A stretch of DNA of 64,000 nucleotides from NCBI RefSeq assembly GCF_905475465.1, contig NC_062242.1, forward strand, positions 5,235,501-5,299,500, read 5' to 3'. The DNA is from Pieris napi (lineage: Eukaryota > Arthropoda > Insecta > Lepidoptera > Pieridae). A program made the translations under genes and the position numbers. Shown piece after piece: positions 1 to 13,100 of this stretch. Each line of letters begins with the position of its first letter. The stretch's first letter is position 1. Under the pieces are notes generated by a model. It was not told the origin of the DNA, made no database searches, and saw only the letters and a list, made by a program, of their open reading frames with translations.

Positions 1-1078
1 AGGTGACGATATTATCGTTAATTATTTACAGTTAACTTTTTTTAATTTTCATACAAAATTATAGTTTTACATTTCGTGTTTACGATAATCCATGGTTTCC
101 AGTAAAATAACAGCTGGTTTCCATACATTCAATAAACGATTCCCACTCCAGCCAAGTGTGAGCGCAAGAGAAAAGATGGTCTCTAAATTTTTCCATGGTT
201 GTAGTCTTTTGGTTGGATTTTTCGGACTATTTGCATCTTATAAGGAGACCTCCTTATAAGATTCTCTAATCTTAAGTCTAAGGCCAAAATTCGTTGCAGA
301 CTAGAACGGTGGAGGCTCAAAGTGGCAGTATGTTTTCTAACTGATCGTCGTGGATGCTCCGCGACCACAGCGGCGACGCGGTCGATCGCACAAGTCTATT
401 TCGCGGGCGAATTAGACCTGATTCAGTAAAGATTCTGTCGCTCTGAACTTTTCTTCCCATGACTCAATCACTAGGGGCGTCACTTAAAGGGCAGATTTCG
501 ATGCGTTGTGCTTCACTCGACGAAAACTCATTGCAAAAGTACCTACACCTGTACTGCGTACGCGCGATGCGTGCCAGACCACTGCGACATAGAGATTAGA
601 AAATCCGCACTCGTCAGTTTTCACCTACCGAACGCCGTCCCGCTAGCCCCGAAACAACATGTGATCCACATGTTAAGATCCTGCAAAAACTCGGTTATAG
701 ACCCAATATGTTGCCGGCGCAAAAGAAAAACGTGGCGTTCCGCGGTTTAGTAGCGTTGCGGTTCTAATCGATGAATCTTCAGGAAATTGCGGTGCACAAA
801 GATCATACAAGCATATATGTTTCTACCCCGACGACACTAACCAGCACTTTTAATTCTTCGTTTATTTTGTTCAATTTAATATATTATTTAACGCGCCGAA
901 TATATGCAGGCCATTACTTTGAACTCATTTTGAAAGTTAAATTGTTAAAGTTTTCCAAACGACATTATGCACTTATTAATAGTTAAATAAACCTCGTTAT
1001 CACATGTTATTTCAATAAAAGGCGAGCTCGAAAGACAGATGCTTGCTAGACATGCTTTCTAAATGCTTGTTGTAGGTA
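1..1078. other. Intergenic, no supported gene
   Basis: Positions about 350-760 are more GC-rich than their surroundings and hold an open frame of 80 codons (508-750). I see no splice structure, family motif or poly(A) context that would make it a gene. Confidence 0.4.
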
Positions 1079-1142
1079 GGCGCGAGATGATAAAAGAAAT
1101 ATTATAATTAATATTATAATATTTCTTTTATCATCTCGCGCC
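1079..1142. repeat. 64-bp near-perfect hairpin
   Basis: Two 30-nt arms beginning GGCGCGAGATGATAAAAG are exact reverse complements around a 4-nt AT centre. The hairpin ends exactly where the LINE-like sequence at 1143 begins, so it may mark an insertion or repair junction. It is too perfect for a typical animal microRNA precursor. Confidence 0.8.
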
Positions 1143-1716
1143 GTTGTGTTTCTCCGAGGGAGTCGGTACGGAAAAAGTTTAAGGAATTAAATATTATGAC
1201 ACTATCTGGTCAATATATTCTTGAAGCCTTGTTGTATGTCCAAAAAAATATAAACGATTTTAAAACAAATGGTGACTTTCACCAGTATAATACGCGAAAT
1301 AGAACTAATTTGAGTGTACGACCAACCAGGCTCCAAAAGATAAACCACTCCTTATAATATGGAAATTGTATTCGTTTTTACAACAAGCTCCCAAGCGAAA
1401 TTAGAGAATTATCACTAAATAAATTCAAAGCCCTCGTTAAACGAAAATTAATCAACAAAGCTTTTTATAAATTTGAGGACTACTTAAATGATCCTAATCC
1501 TTGGGATTGAATTGCTCCAGTTCAAACAATTTGTATGACAATACTTGGCGATTAAAAAGAGTGGCGGAGAGTTTCTTGCCAGTTCTTCTTACCCGCTCTA
1601 CGCCCTTGACTTGCGAACTGGTAGTAAATGTAAATTTACGATTAATTTAACTTGACGATTCAAAAGTGTACTTGGTTACCCATTTGAATAAAGATATTTT
1701 GAGTTTGAGTTTTGAC
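1143..1716 (+). mobile_element. LINE 3' end relic (jockey/CR1-like), copy 1
   Basis: The translated sequence matches the C-terminal part of a non-LTR reverse transcriptase ORF, and the same sequence is present on the minus strand at about 62091-62860. It is followed by a 3' UTR with the block GAGTGGCGGAGAGTTTCTTG and a TTTGAG-type tail at about 1700-1716. Compared with the other copy, a 3-nt insertion near 1357 places an in-frame TAA, so this copy is dead. It is 5'-truncated. Confidence 0.8.
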
Positions 1717-4449
1717 ATTAATATAAACGGCTGATACATAGAAGGCGGTTCCACAAAGGCATCAGATGAGCCCTCTGTGAAAAAACCTACAAGGTATAGT
1801 AGTTTCTTATACTTCTTCCTTCCTTAGATTTTACAGTACAATTGTAATACATAATTAAGTAACCTTGTTTGGAACACACCTATCATTTGCACAGATAGTT
1901 TTGTCAATTTCCTTAGAAAAATTATATTATGTAGTATGTAGTTAATAAAATATGTTTATTTTATTAATAATCTACTATTATCACTAAGCTTGATACTTTA
2001 TATTGTGTAAAAATAATGTGAATCATGCCATAACAAGAACAAATTAATTTGTATTTAAAAAAAAGTAAGTATTATTTTTCGTTTTGTAATTTTTTTATAG
2101 TAATTGTTTACGCGGTACTCCTATGCATTTTCCTTCTTAGAAATTAGATCTTGTTAATAAACTGACGGGATACTATGAAATAAAAACTTTACAATTTAAA
2201 ATCCATTATGTAAATTATAGCAAAATAGTCTTCAACGAGTTAAGTTCGGTGTGGGTTGTTGGAGGGATGTTCAAATGTATGTTAAATTAAACTCTTCGTT
2301 TAAAGCTGGGTATGAACTGGCATTGATCGTTTAAAACATGAGCTTATAACTAACATAAAACTAGGGGTAGTGGGGTTGCGACGCTGGATTAACAAACAAC
2401 TGACGTCAAGTCAGTTTTTTAAGGATATTTAAGGGTTCTTCTATATGACACTTCTTTTACCTATAAAGAATATAAGTGTAATCAACCTATTAAACATTAT
2501 CGGAAACGAGAAAGTAAGGTATACTACAATTTATGAGTTTGGGAAAAACCAAAGGGCTCATTTCGGCTTCAAGTGTGCGATGATTGCTAACATTTGGTTT
2601 AGGTTTAACTAATTAAAACTATTTAGGTAACACAACTAACGTAAAAATATTAAAATATGTAAAGTCATGGACGTCAAGTTGTATAGTGTTAACTGACTCA
2701 CAACTGTGAAGGTCGTATATTCAAACCGCAACTGTGTGCATCTGTTTTTTACGCCGCAAAATACTTGCAAGTCTTACGGTACAGGAAAACATGGCGTGAA
2801 AGCCTTGTAGATTTGTAAATGTCATACAAATACCAACGACGTGTGTTCGGCACAAAAAGCTGATCGCGTACAATTTTATAAATAAATTAAATACAACGGA
2901 TTGAATAATATACCGTCAAAATCTTCAATAACAATAATATAAGTTAAAAGAACAGCATTTTCAGCAAAATATTAAATTATAACATCAAATGCACGCAGTT
3001 ATAGATGATTTATTTCGCACCAAAGCTGTAGTTTAGTCTGCGCTAGAACTAAATATGGCTTAACTTCACAGTCACTCACTAGCTCGTTAGTTTATTTTTT
3101 TAAAGACTATACACACACTTCCTAAGTTTACTGAAATGGACTATTTATTCCACTGAACTTGGCCTTCCGCAAATAAATGTTATATTATAATAATTAACAT
3201 TCACTTAAAAACAACATCGTATTACGTAAGTTTTATTCATGCACAGCTGACGTGTAGATTTTGTGTTATCCTTAATATTTTTTGCCTTTTAAATAATATT
3301 TTTATCTAACAATAAAAATTTTATGCATTATAATTCTTTATGAAGTTTTAATATATGTGCGATTAAATTTTGTCTGCGCATTCGTCTTTGTGGATTAAAG
3401 CATAGGTACACATTCTCATTGTGCTATCCAGGTAAGTTATTTAGTAAATACTTTTATTGATTTATCTCAAACTTTAATATTTCTAACTCATACAAATTAG
3501 GTTAAAAGCAGCTTGCACTTAATTGCACACTAAATTAATATTAAAAATCGCCAATTATAATTCTTAATAACTTGTGTTATTGAACCCTAAATGGTATCAT
3601 GAATATGTAAAATGAAAATGTTTCAAATTGCCAGTCATCGAATTGCTTTTACAACAGAAGGTAATCGCTTCAACACACAGCGACATTGTGAGTATTAAAT
3701 ACACCTATTTCGTAATATTATGTTTCATATTTAGAATATAAGGCGTCTTAAACAAAATGCTTTTATTAATTTGCGCTGTGACTCGTTGACGCTTGAGAAA
3801 ATATTAAAGTGAGGCATTACTTTGGACTATCTTAGCTATATTTTATAAATCTCATTAACTAATTTTTTTTACAAGTTAAAGTAAAATTTTACGATATAAG
3901 TTCTTAGCTTCTTGTCTATTACATAGAAAATTACTATGTTTGCTAAAATGTAACGTCTTTTTGAGCATCATTGCGGCAGTTGTTTCAAATTGTTATCATT
4001 TGTTCTACCATTTATTTTATATGTATTTTTTAAAGGTCACTCTGAATATTTATTTGAAATATAATTTCCGGTAGTGGTAAATAAAATTGCTGGTATATCA
4101 TTTGTTATATTATAATATTCATGCAGTAAAGTTAATTATTAATTAAGCATACGTATTTTCTAATAAATTATAAAATTATGTTTTATTAATCGTAAAACAA
4201 AGATACAACTCTCTAATTGTTCAAAATGGTAACAAATAAAAACCAAAATTTTAATGCATTACTGCTTATTTCAATCCAATTGAAATGTAATTAAAATAAA
4301 CAAATGTTTCATAAACATATTACGTTACAGTATTACAAAAACCCATTAAACCGCTGATCTAAATGAAATTTGACCCCCCATATGCTCATTGAATTGCACA
4401 TTTAACCAACCTATTCAATATATTAGTTTAATTGTTATAGGTGGCCCGA
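1717..4449. other. AT-rich intergenic region
   Basis: No coding exon, tRNA or clear element is supported except a degenerate SINE-like stretch at about 2685-2880. Confidence 0.4.
2685..2880 (+). repeat. Degenerate tRNA-derived SINE relic
   Basis: It has a B-box-like GGTCGTATATTCAAACC followed by a body ending GTGTGTTCGGCACAAAAAGC. This resembles the better-preserved SINE at about 6100-6350, which has GTGTCAGGCACAGGAAGC. The A box is not clear, so the call is tentative. Confidence 0.4.
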
Positions 4450-5271
4450 TATATCGACGTAGGAAAGCATATTTGCTGTAAGTAGACATATTGCAATTGT
4501 TCACCAGAGCCAAAAAACTTAATTAATTTCGGAAAAAAATTAATAGTGTCGAACCTATCCATGATATTGCTACCATTTTTGAAACATATATTTATTTAAC
4601 TGCCAGTCACCATTTGCAATGTAAACTTTTTATCCAAAGTTACTATAAGTACGTGTTTGGCTAGTTACAGCAAACAGTTTTTTAAATCACAAACCTTTAA
4701 AACGCTGTAACTAAGGAAGAAAAATATACGCGCGGAAATATTATCAATTTACAGGCGGTAAATATGCTGTATGCAGTAAATTTACGTATTTGGGTACTTT
4801 CAATTGCAATTCAAGATGTAAGATTAGTTTATAATTATGATTAGATCTAGAAATGCAGTGGATCATTTGGTAATGTAATGTTTGGTTGAAATAAAATGTC
4901 GTAAATGGTAAAAAAAAAACTGCTGTAAGTAAACAAATGTAAAAATCACACGCCGCAGAAATGCTGTAAGTAGCGTTAAGTTTTTAAATGGGAAGAAGTA
5001 AGTATTTGTAAAGAAAAAAATGCAGTTTTTCTTTTGCTGTAAGTACAAATTGTCTAAAATGACTAGATTTTGGTCTACATACAGCATTTAATCTTGCTAA
5101 AAAAAATATAAGTACGGGCGTTTTCAACGGCGTATGTAATTTTTTTTTCATCGTAGAAACACAGGACCCGGGACATTCGATGCGGGTTTTTTTTCTGATT
5201 CTAATGGCAGTAAAAAGTCACTTTAGGTATTTTGTCTACTTACAGCAAATATGCTTTCCTACGTCGATATA
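4450..5271. mobile_element. Nonautonomous DNA transposon, ~40-bp TIRs
   Basis: The ends are inverted repeats of about 40 bp beginning TATATCGACGTAGGAAAGCA, with ATAT-type flanks. The motif GCTGTAAGTA recurs inside (around 4478, 4921, 4964, 5035) and again in inverted form near the right end. This looks like an array of subterminal binding sites. No transposase frame is present. Superfamily not determined. Confidence 0.8.
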
Positions 5272-5923
5272 TTAATCGTGTCTTCTTGTTTCTTTAACGT
5301 ATAAGTCAAGCATTTTTTTGTTTTTGTTTAAGTCGTCCTTCCAATAATACAGGAGATATTATAACGAAAAAATTGAGACTTAACGCATTTTAGCTTTATA
5401 TAATAATTAAATGTGGGTCATTTTCTGACACCGATCGGTATTCTTTAGGAAAACATACATACAACAAGGAATACTCAGAGCGTAGCCTATTTGCTATATA
5501 GATCGGTAGAATAATTTCTGTTTCAAGAATAATAAATTGATTTGTAACTGACGGAAAAATTGTTGGAAAAATTCTCTCATATTCTGAATTGAATATGAGA
5601 GAATTTTTCCAACAGAGAATTAGCGAAAAACTCGTCGAAAAATACCTTTCTGAAAATGTTTCACGTTTCTCGTGCATTTGCCAAACTGTACCTATTTCTC
5701 ATTTTACGAAATTCGTACTAACAATTCATTAGGTTTTACATGTGTAAGCACGACATCTTGTCAACAAAATAGAAGCCACGACTCACGACCACGTATTGAT
5801 TTTGATATATACGTAGATTTTCCCTTATCTTTCAGAGTTTGAAAAGTTTATAATCGTTGTAGTAGTCCAAAGGATCCCTTCTTCTTCACCTCACACCTCT
5901 ATATATATACATATATTTTATCG
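5272..5923. other. Intergenic, one hairpin
   Basis: No gene is supported. The only structured feature is the hairpin at 5561-5614. Confidence 0.4.
5561..5614. repeat. Perfect hairpin, 24-bp arms
   Basis: Arms beginning TGTTGGAAAAATTCTCTCAT pair without mismatch around a 6-nt loop (TGAATT). Confidence 0.85.
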
Positions 5924-6092
5924 ATTAAAAAGAGTGGCGGAGAGTTTTTTGTCAGTTCTTCACTTCCGTCCTACGCCCTTGATTTGAGAACTGGCAGTAA
6001 TGTGAAATTGAAGAATTTGAATATATTTCTTTTTTGACGTTCAGAAGTGTACATTGTGTTACCTATATGAATAAATGATTTTTGACTTTTGA
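5924..6092 (+). mobile_element. LINE 3' tail fragment
   Basis: This is only the 3' UTR end of the LINE-like family: the GAGTGGCGGAGAG block, the ACGCCCTTGATTTGAGAACTG block and a terminal GAATAAATGATTTTTGAC tail. Strong 5' truncation is typical of target-primed reverse transcription. Confidence 0.75.
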
Positions 6093-6094
6093 CC

Positions 6095-6360
6095 ATTTGA
6101 GAGTGTTGGCCAAGTGGCTTCAGTAGAATCTCATCCTTGAGGTCGTAGGTTCTATCCCTGGCTGTGCATCAACTGACTTTCTTTCTATGTGCGCATTTGA
6201 CATTCGCTCCTTTAAAACCGGTATGCCTTAGACCGAAAACGTCGACGGCGTGTCAGGCACAGGAAGCTGATCACCTACTTGCCTATTAGATTGACAAATG
6301 ATCATGACACAGATACAGAAATCTGATGCCCAGACCTAGAAAGGTAGTAGCGCTACTGAT
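6095..6360 (+). repeat. tRNA-derived SINE
   Basis: An A-box-like GTTGGCCAAGTGGCTT and a B-box-like GGTTCTATCCC lie about 45 nt apart, as in a tRNA-related RNA polymerase III promoter. A non-tRNA body follows, ending in an AT repeat near 6355. It abuts the preceding LINE tail. A functional tRNA is excluded because no cloverleaf closes. Confidence 0.6.
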
Positions 6361-9300
6361 ATATATATATATTTATAGTATACTTAAAACCACCAATACC
6401 CATTTGCAAGTACCTATACAGTACTGTAAAGATAATTACTACTTTTCAAAATAGTTATGTAGGAACTAACAATGTCATGCAGTCATTGAATATAATTCTG
6501 GACTACGGATTATCAAAGAACAGTAATTTCATTAGCAATTAACATACAATACTTTATTATTCATTGACCTTTGAATTATCATAATTTTAAAATCCCTCTT
6601 ATTAGTTTAGTATAACCTTCATTTACAAATAAAACTATATACATATATGGCTAATTTCGAAGTGTTTTTAATTATCGAGATACAAACTACTGGAAATGAT
6701 AAAATGCTTGCTACCGGAACTCGATTAGTAGTGGTGGTTTTAGGCGATACAGTCTATGACAAAGGGTGCCATTTTCACATGCTTATTCACGCAAACTCAA
6801 ATTTATCAAAATTGTAGATTTTATTTGTTTTTTTTACTAGATATAATAAGATTTTTTTCTGACTGAGCTGTTCCCCCACAACACATGAATGTCCTAGTGT
6901 TGGTACCACCGTCTATAAAATAATAAACAATAGAATAAGGTTTAATTAATAAAGCTTTTAGCTTGTCTTTTAATTTAAGTTTCATAGGTATTGCGTAACC
7001 TGTAGTGTTTTTTTCCTGGCAAACAAAAATTTTAAAATTATTATTCTTTATTATATAATTATTTAAAGTTTGTCGACATTTTATACATTTTTTACATTCT
7101 TAAAAACATTAGTTTATTCCAATGATGTAGTCAAACTAAATTTTTTAAGACAATCGCAAAGGCGAGTTAAATTATGAATTATATTACTTAATTAACTTTT
7201 TGCCTGTGGATCTAAATCTGATAGTCACAAAGTAGCATTAATATATAGATTTAATATTCTCCAGCAGTATTTTGTACACAAATACAATCTCACTCGGTAG
7301 TCCATCTTAATTCCAAGCAATTGCCTGCCAGTCAGGGTAACCAACTAGTCATACATCTCACAGTTCACACGTACCTATTTCCTTTCCCGATATTAAATTC
7401 AATTAAACTCAGTTAGCATATTTTATAATGTAAAAACCGTATTGAATTGAATGATACTTAGAATTACGTATTACTGGTATACTCGTTTATACCTGGGTTG
7501 GAAATAGTATAAATATCGACACCGAATAAAATTACTAACCTTAGAAAGGAATTTGTTATTAGATCTATCAATTATAGTAAAATAGAGACTTATTGCAGAT
7601 GGAATGAAATTGCTATCGTATATTTCTTGAAATAAAAAAATGTGAAAGTATCCTTCTGCCTAATTTATCTCGATCCGTGCGGTTTCTTATTAAAATAATT
7701 GTACTGATAATTGTATTAAATCACCTTGGAATTTCAATGAAGATGTGTAAATTGAGAGCAATGTTAGAGCAGCATTGTTTACTATACCGATCACTTTAAC
7801 TCGACTGTAATTATTTCTCGATATCGAACGAAACACCCCCAAGGTTGCATTATACTAACCGATTGCTAAATATTACAACTAGTGAAATACTTTTCTTTGA
7901 ATAAGATTGGTAAATGAATACTACAATATTCAATATCGAGGCTTCAACCCTTGTCAGGCAATCAATGTTACAATCTGTCCGCTCAAATTACAATGTGCCT
8001 AAGGGCAAAACATTTATTACTACTATTTACTACATATCTCTAAATTAATAATAATCATTATTATTATTTAATTATAATCATTGTTTGTAAAGCGTCGATA
8101 TAGATATTAATTTAAATGTGATATGTTTTTTACTTTACAGCACTCGCTCGTCGTAGTCAACGAGAGTTTATTGTTAGTTCGGTAAATGTGCTAAATTTCC
8201 TTTAAATAGTTTGAATAAAATTTATAGTACGCACGTAAAATACTAAATATACAATATTGATAATCCTCATATTAAACTTATAATTTGCAATTTTATTTTG
8301 CTTATTATTAATATAAATCATATAATTTACCTATTGGTTATTTATTCAATTGGATAAAGCGACTCTCAATATAGCTTATATTTAGTAAGGTAACCATAAT
8401 AAATCAGCACAGCATGGTATTAATTACAACTAATGCAGGTTTTTGTTGACTATAAAATTCAACCTTTTTTCCCCGTAAGGAAAATTGCATTTACGCAATG
8501 ATTGAGGGTATGTGTATACCACATAAAAATACTTGGATATAAGATAAATTTGGCCTGAAGGCTTCTTGTGAGGAAGTGACATTCAAACTCATTTAAACGC
8601 TTTATGGTAATCATATCCTTGAGAAGAAATCGTGTCGTATTTAAATTAAACTATTTCTAATAAAATAAAGCATGCAAGTAGCTAGACCGAAAATAAACCT
8701 AGGGTAACTCTGATTGAAAATATAAATTTAATACTGAGATTATAAATATTTTTTAATTGACATTGATTCTATATTATATATAGATTGTAATAACTCTTGA
8801 AATGTGGATACTGTCCCGCGGGTATATATTTTAAATATGATGTTTCAACGTATATTGTAAATTCTTGTGTTCAAATTACGATTTATATAAACCCCTTTGA
8901 CACATTTCATGAATACACTTTGACAGGATTAAATCAAGTTATTGAATGTAAAGCACGTAACGTCGTGACAGTTTCACTCATTAATTAAGTGTAGTTGCTT
9001 TTGAATCGATATAAGTAGATTCAGAATGGCCTTATTACTCTGAGAATACAAGTGCAATATCATTGTTCAGTTGGAACAAAATCTAGAGTAAATGTAGACG
9101 TACGATGTCGTGAGTTGTGACTTAAGTGATTCTTGTTACTTGAATGATAATATTGACACTTTCAGATGACTGTTAATTTAGTAAGTACTTAATAGATATT
9201 TTGACCCTTGAAAAATTCGTATTAAAGTGTTACCCTTGAAACACTTTAATACGAATATTTTTTTTCTAAAATGACATATTTAATATAGAATTTAAAGTTT

Positions 9301-9440
9301 TACTATTCGGAGGAAAATGTAGGTTCACTTAATTACTTCATATTTGAATTACATGAATTCAGAGAAATATTTTTCAATTTTAAACATTATTTTTGAATTA
9401 TCGAATGCATCTTAATATAAAGTTTGGAAAATCCAAAAGT
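6361..9440. other. AT-rich intergenic region
   Basis: No exon with family support was found. A short hairpin lies at 9215-9256. A noncoding 5' exon of the desaturase gene could lie here but cannot be placed. Confidence 0.4.
9215..9256. repeat. Hairpin, 17-bp arms
   Basis: ATTCGTATTAAAGTGTT is followed after 8 nt by its exact reverse complement. Confidence 0.75.
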
Positions 9441-9906
9441 GCACGCCTCATAGCGGCGGTCATTCACATTTAAAAAAAAATCATTCGTTTACATTTATTT
9501 ATTTTTTATTTTTACTACTTACTACTAACTTAATATAATAAAAAAATATATAGTGGCGCCATAACTCTAAGATGAGGAAAAAATATACTAAAATAAATGT
9601 ATATATAGATATACAAATACACAATCGTATTTAAGTTTTTTACAAATTATAATTAAACGACAGTACTTAGAACGCTAATATTAAGTAGGAATCAGCCCAG
9701 GGTATAACTTTATATAATAAGAAAAAAAGTATTCTGCTACGATATTTTTCGACCAATTTCTCTGCCACATACATGGATCCATAAACACAGACTGACGGAC
9801 GTCCAAGAATGATTGATTTTAATGTTATTAAATATAGTTTCGAAAGACTGGGTTTTTTGACATGTCGAGAGTAGAGCACTGCCTCCGCTCCGCTAATGAG
9901 GCGTGC
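9441..9906. mobile_element. MITE with GC-rich ends
   Basis: The ends match as imperfect inverted repeats (GCACGCCTCATAGCGG on the left; the right end read inverted is GCACGCCTCATTAGCGG). No transposase was identified in the 466-bp body. Confidence 0.6.
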
Positions 9907-10155
9907 AATTAGTTTTCGTTTAAAAATTGTAGAAAGATGTCTGTAGAGGTTGCTTAGTCATCCTAGACTTCATGTTAATTACCCAATGTGTTAGAAACAC
10001 CGTTATAGTTTATATTATTAACATAGTAATAGATTTATTATCATAACATAGTTAATTAAGTTTCATACGTAATCCGCTAGAATTAACAATATTTTTCTTA
10101 CATTACGGTTATAAACATAGAATTTTAAATAATTTTAAACAATTTTTTTACAGCT

Positions 10156-13100
10156 ATGGCGGCAACCATGACGGAAACGAAGCAACACACAGATTTTAGC
10201 AAATTGAGTAAAACTCGGGAGTCTGACTGGCCTGCAGTACTTTTCTTCATACATATTCACTTTCTGTCAATATACGCCGTATGGCTCGTTTTCACAGAAG
10301 CCAAATTACTTACTATATTATTCCGTAAGTACAAGTACAAGTTTTAAGGTAAAATGCAGAGTCAACACTTAGCGCGAACCATGACTCCCGTAAGTGATCC
10401 GTAACGTTTTTAACATACAGAAGTTGATCGCGCTAAGTCTGGACTTCGAATTTTATATTTAGGTTATAGTAAGCTAACATATAAAATATAATTCAGTGTT
10501 GCCACAACCCTTTATGGATCCTACTCTCAGATTTGTGCGGTCTTTTGGCTTTTTTATCTCTGCCTAAATGTTAGTTCTCTATCTACTAATTATATTTTGC
10601 TATATGGATTGTGTTACCTTATAGTGTTCGTTTAATCTATTTTCCTAACATTCTAAGCCCACTGTCGTTCGCTTCATTACCAGAGAAATCTTATCAATAG
10701 GCAATTAAATTAATCTTCCCACGAATATTCTGATCGACATCGCAATTCTTAATGATGAATGAATCAAATATTCAGTACGAATCACGAATAATTATGTGGT
10801 ACAACCTTGAAAACATACATAATACAAAATTTCCCTAAAACAGGAAACATAGCATAACATTTGTTATATACAGTGTAAACTCTTTTTAACGAATGTCTAG
10901 GGACAACGCAATTTTCGTTATAGAGAGTGAATAGAAAAACAAAGTCAAATTTAACCAATTACAATAATTACTAATGTTATTACTATTAATATATTATTCT
11001 AAACACATAACGCTTTTCTTTTACTGGCCATCTTGACAGTTTCAAAGTATGTTTACGACTGATAATACACGATAGGTGACGGTGGTGCGTTAGGTAACTG
11101 AGACCAACATTTCCTACAGGCAATGTTATCTAAGAATAATGGCACACGTGTCAATGCAATTAACAATAACAAAGACGAGACGGCTGTTTATGACATCAGG
11201 TGTATTTCTTAAAAATATCGGCACCTCTAAAGTTTAGTTTTGTAAGCTGATTATAAAAACAATTACACAAGTATGTTGTTGATGGTTTAATATGAAAATA
11301 TTTTTTTATTATATTATAAAGTTATAGTGAATGTCTGTTGCGTTATAAAGAGTAAATTAACGTATGGGTTTTGTGTTAAACCGAACAAATGTCTGTATTT
11401 TTACGTTATCGAGAGATTTTCGTTATAACGAATGACGTTATAAAAACTTTACACTGTATATGTTTTATGCCTATAAGTGCTTGTCAGTGGGTAGAGCGTT
11501 CGCAAGCTTTTGAAAGTTAAAAAATAAACCCTAATTATTTCTGAGACCTTCCCAGTATGATGGCAAATACTGATAACTTCCACACACAGTTTTCTTTTTA
11601 TATCAGGCTCAGTAAGTGGATCACGCCTAAAACGAAGAGTTGGAAGGTAAACAAAGAGATAAAATCAAAGTCATTTAAGATGGATTAGACTACTTTTAGA
11701 ATTATTGTTTTCCTTTGTTTGATTAACTTAGATAAATACAGCTAATAAAATTTCTTTCAGTTCTCGTCCTTACATTATTTGCCACACTAGGAGCCACTGT
11801 TGGAGCACATAGACTATGGGCACACAACACATATAAAGCAAGCTCTGAACTCAGAATATTCCTTATGCTGTGTCAAACTTTAGTTGGACAGGTAATTCCG
11901 CAGTGCATGTTTTTCCTACCTCCAAAACGAAGGTCTAGTTTTAAAATATGCAGATTTATGAAGAACTGTTGCTCGACTTTTGGCTAAGATCGACCTTAGC
12001 AATACCAGTCGAGATTGAACGCGAGTAAATTATTAGAAACAGAAAAATTGTATTAGTGTAAAATCGAGATAAAAGTGGCGGGAACTTTCCAAACTTTGAA
12101 AATTTTAATTCAATTATTACTTAATTAAACCTTATATCACGAATTCAGGATATTGTTAAATGTCAAATACGACAATAACAATACGACAAATAATTGCGTA
12201 TTAGTCCTTTGGGTACTTCAGCTTAAATTTTGATATTACACTGGAACATTTCCAACATCAAATATTCTAAGAATTTTCCGAAATTAATTAATAATCTAAT
12301 CGATTTACGTGCGATAGTATCAATGTTACGTCGCAGGAAACTAGAAACAGGAATACTTAATTATCAGCATCTAATTCAAATGGAACACTAAACAACGAAG
12401 GTTATAGACAAAATAGTATATTTAATTTTGATCATATAAACTATAAGTAAAATAAATAAGATTCCTTTTACTATGTACATGTGCCATGTCCACAATTATG
12501 CCCATTTAGATTTTAATTGTATATTGCTTAATTTGGCGATCAGAATAACTTACGAAATATCACGGTGAAAAAAAATTAAGGTCAAAATGTCTAACAAAGT
12601 GGTTTACCTTAACGCCTTCCGCATTAGTAATGAGGATGTTAGTTTTGGATTTTATAAAAGATTTTTAGCTTATTTAATTATTTATATTATTTGTATGTTA
12701 TATTGTTTCATACAAACGATGATTCGATTGATATTTATAAAGGTTGAAAACTTTCATCATAATTCAGAATTCCAAGAACGAAATCCATATATGTATGTAT
12801 ATGAAATAATTTGTGGAAAGGGGTAAAAATTTCCGTGTTTATTTAATTCTTAAATGTCACATGTTCATGACGTTTATACCCCATGTCCTTTATTAAAAAT
12901 ATACGTTTATTGCAATAAAACCTTCGCCTACTATACCTCAGACTTAATTAAACTGTGAATGAAATAATTTAAATGTTGTAAGCAGTAGAATCCTACCAGA
13001 CCACAATTACGAAAGATTCTTTCTTTTCTATGTAGGGTTCAATATACAACTGGGTCCAGTATCACAGGTTACATCACGCTCAATTCAAAACTGATGGAGA

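Noticed and set aside
508..750. 80-codon plus-strand open frame in a GC-richer patch
   Set aside because: No motif, no splice partner, basic/Cys composition looks random; nothing to support a gene.
5561..5614. MicroRNA precursor
   Set aside because: The stem is perfectly paired and only 24 bp with a 6-nt loop, unlike animal pre-miRNAs of about 60-70 nt with mismatches.
6103..6180. tRNA gene
   Set aside because: A and B boxes are present but no cloverleaf or acceptor stem forms; it is the head of a SINE.
12587..12826. 79-codon frame in desaturase intron 2
   Set aside because: AT-driven hydrophobic composition, no homology and no splice support.
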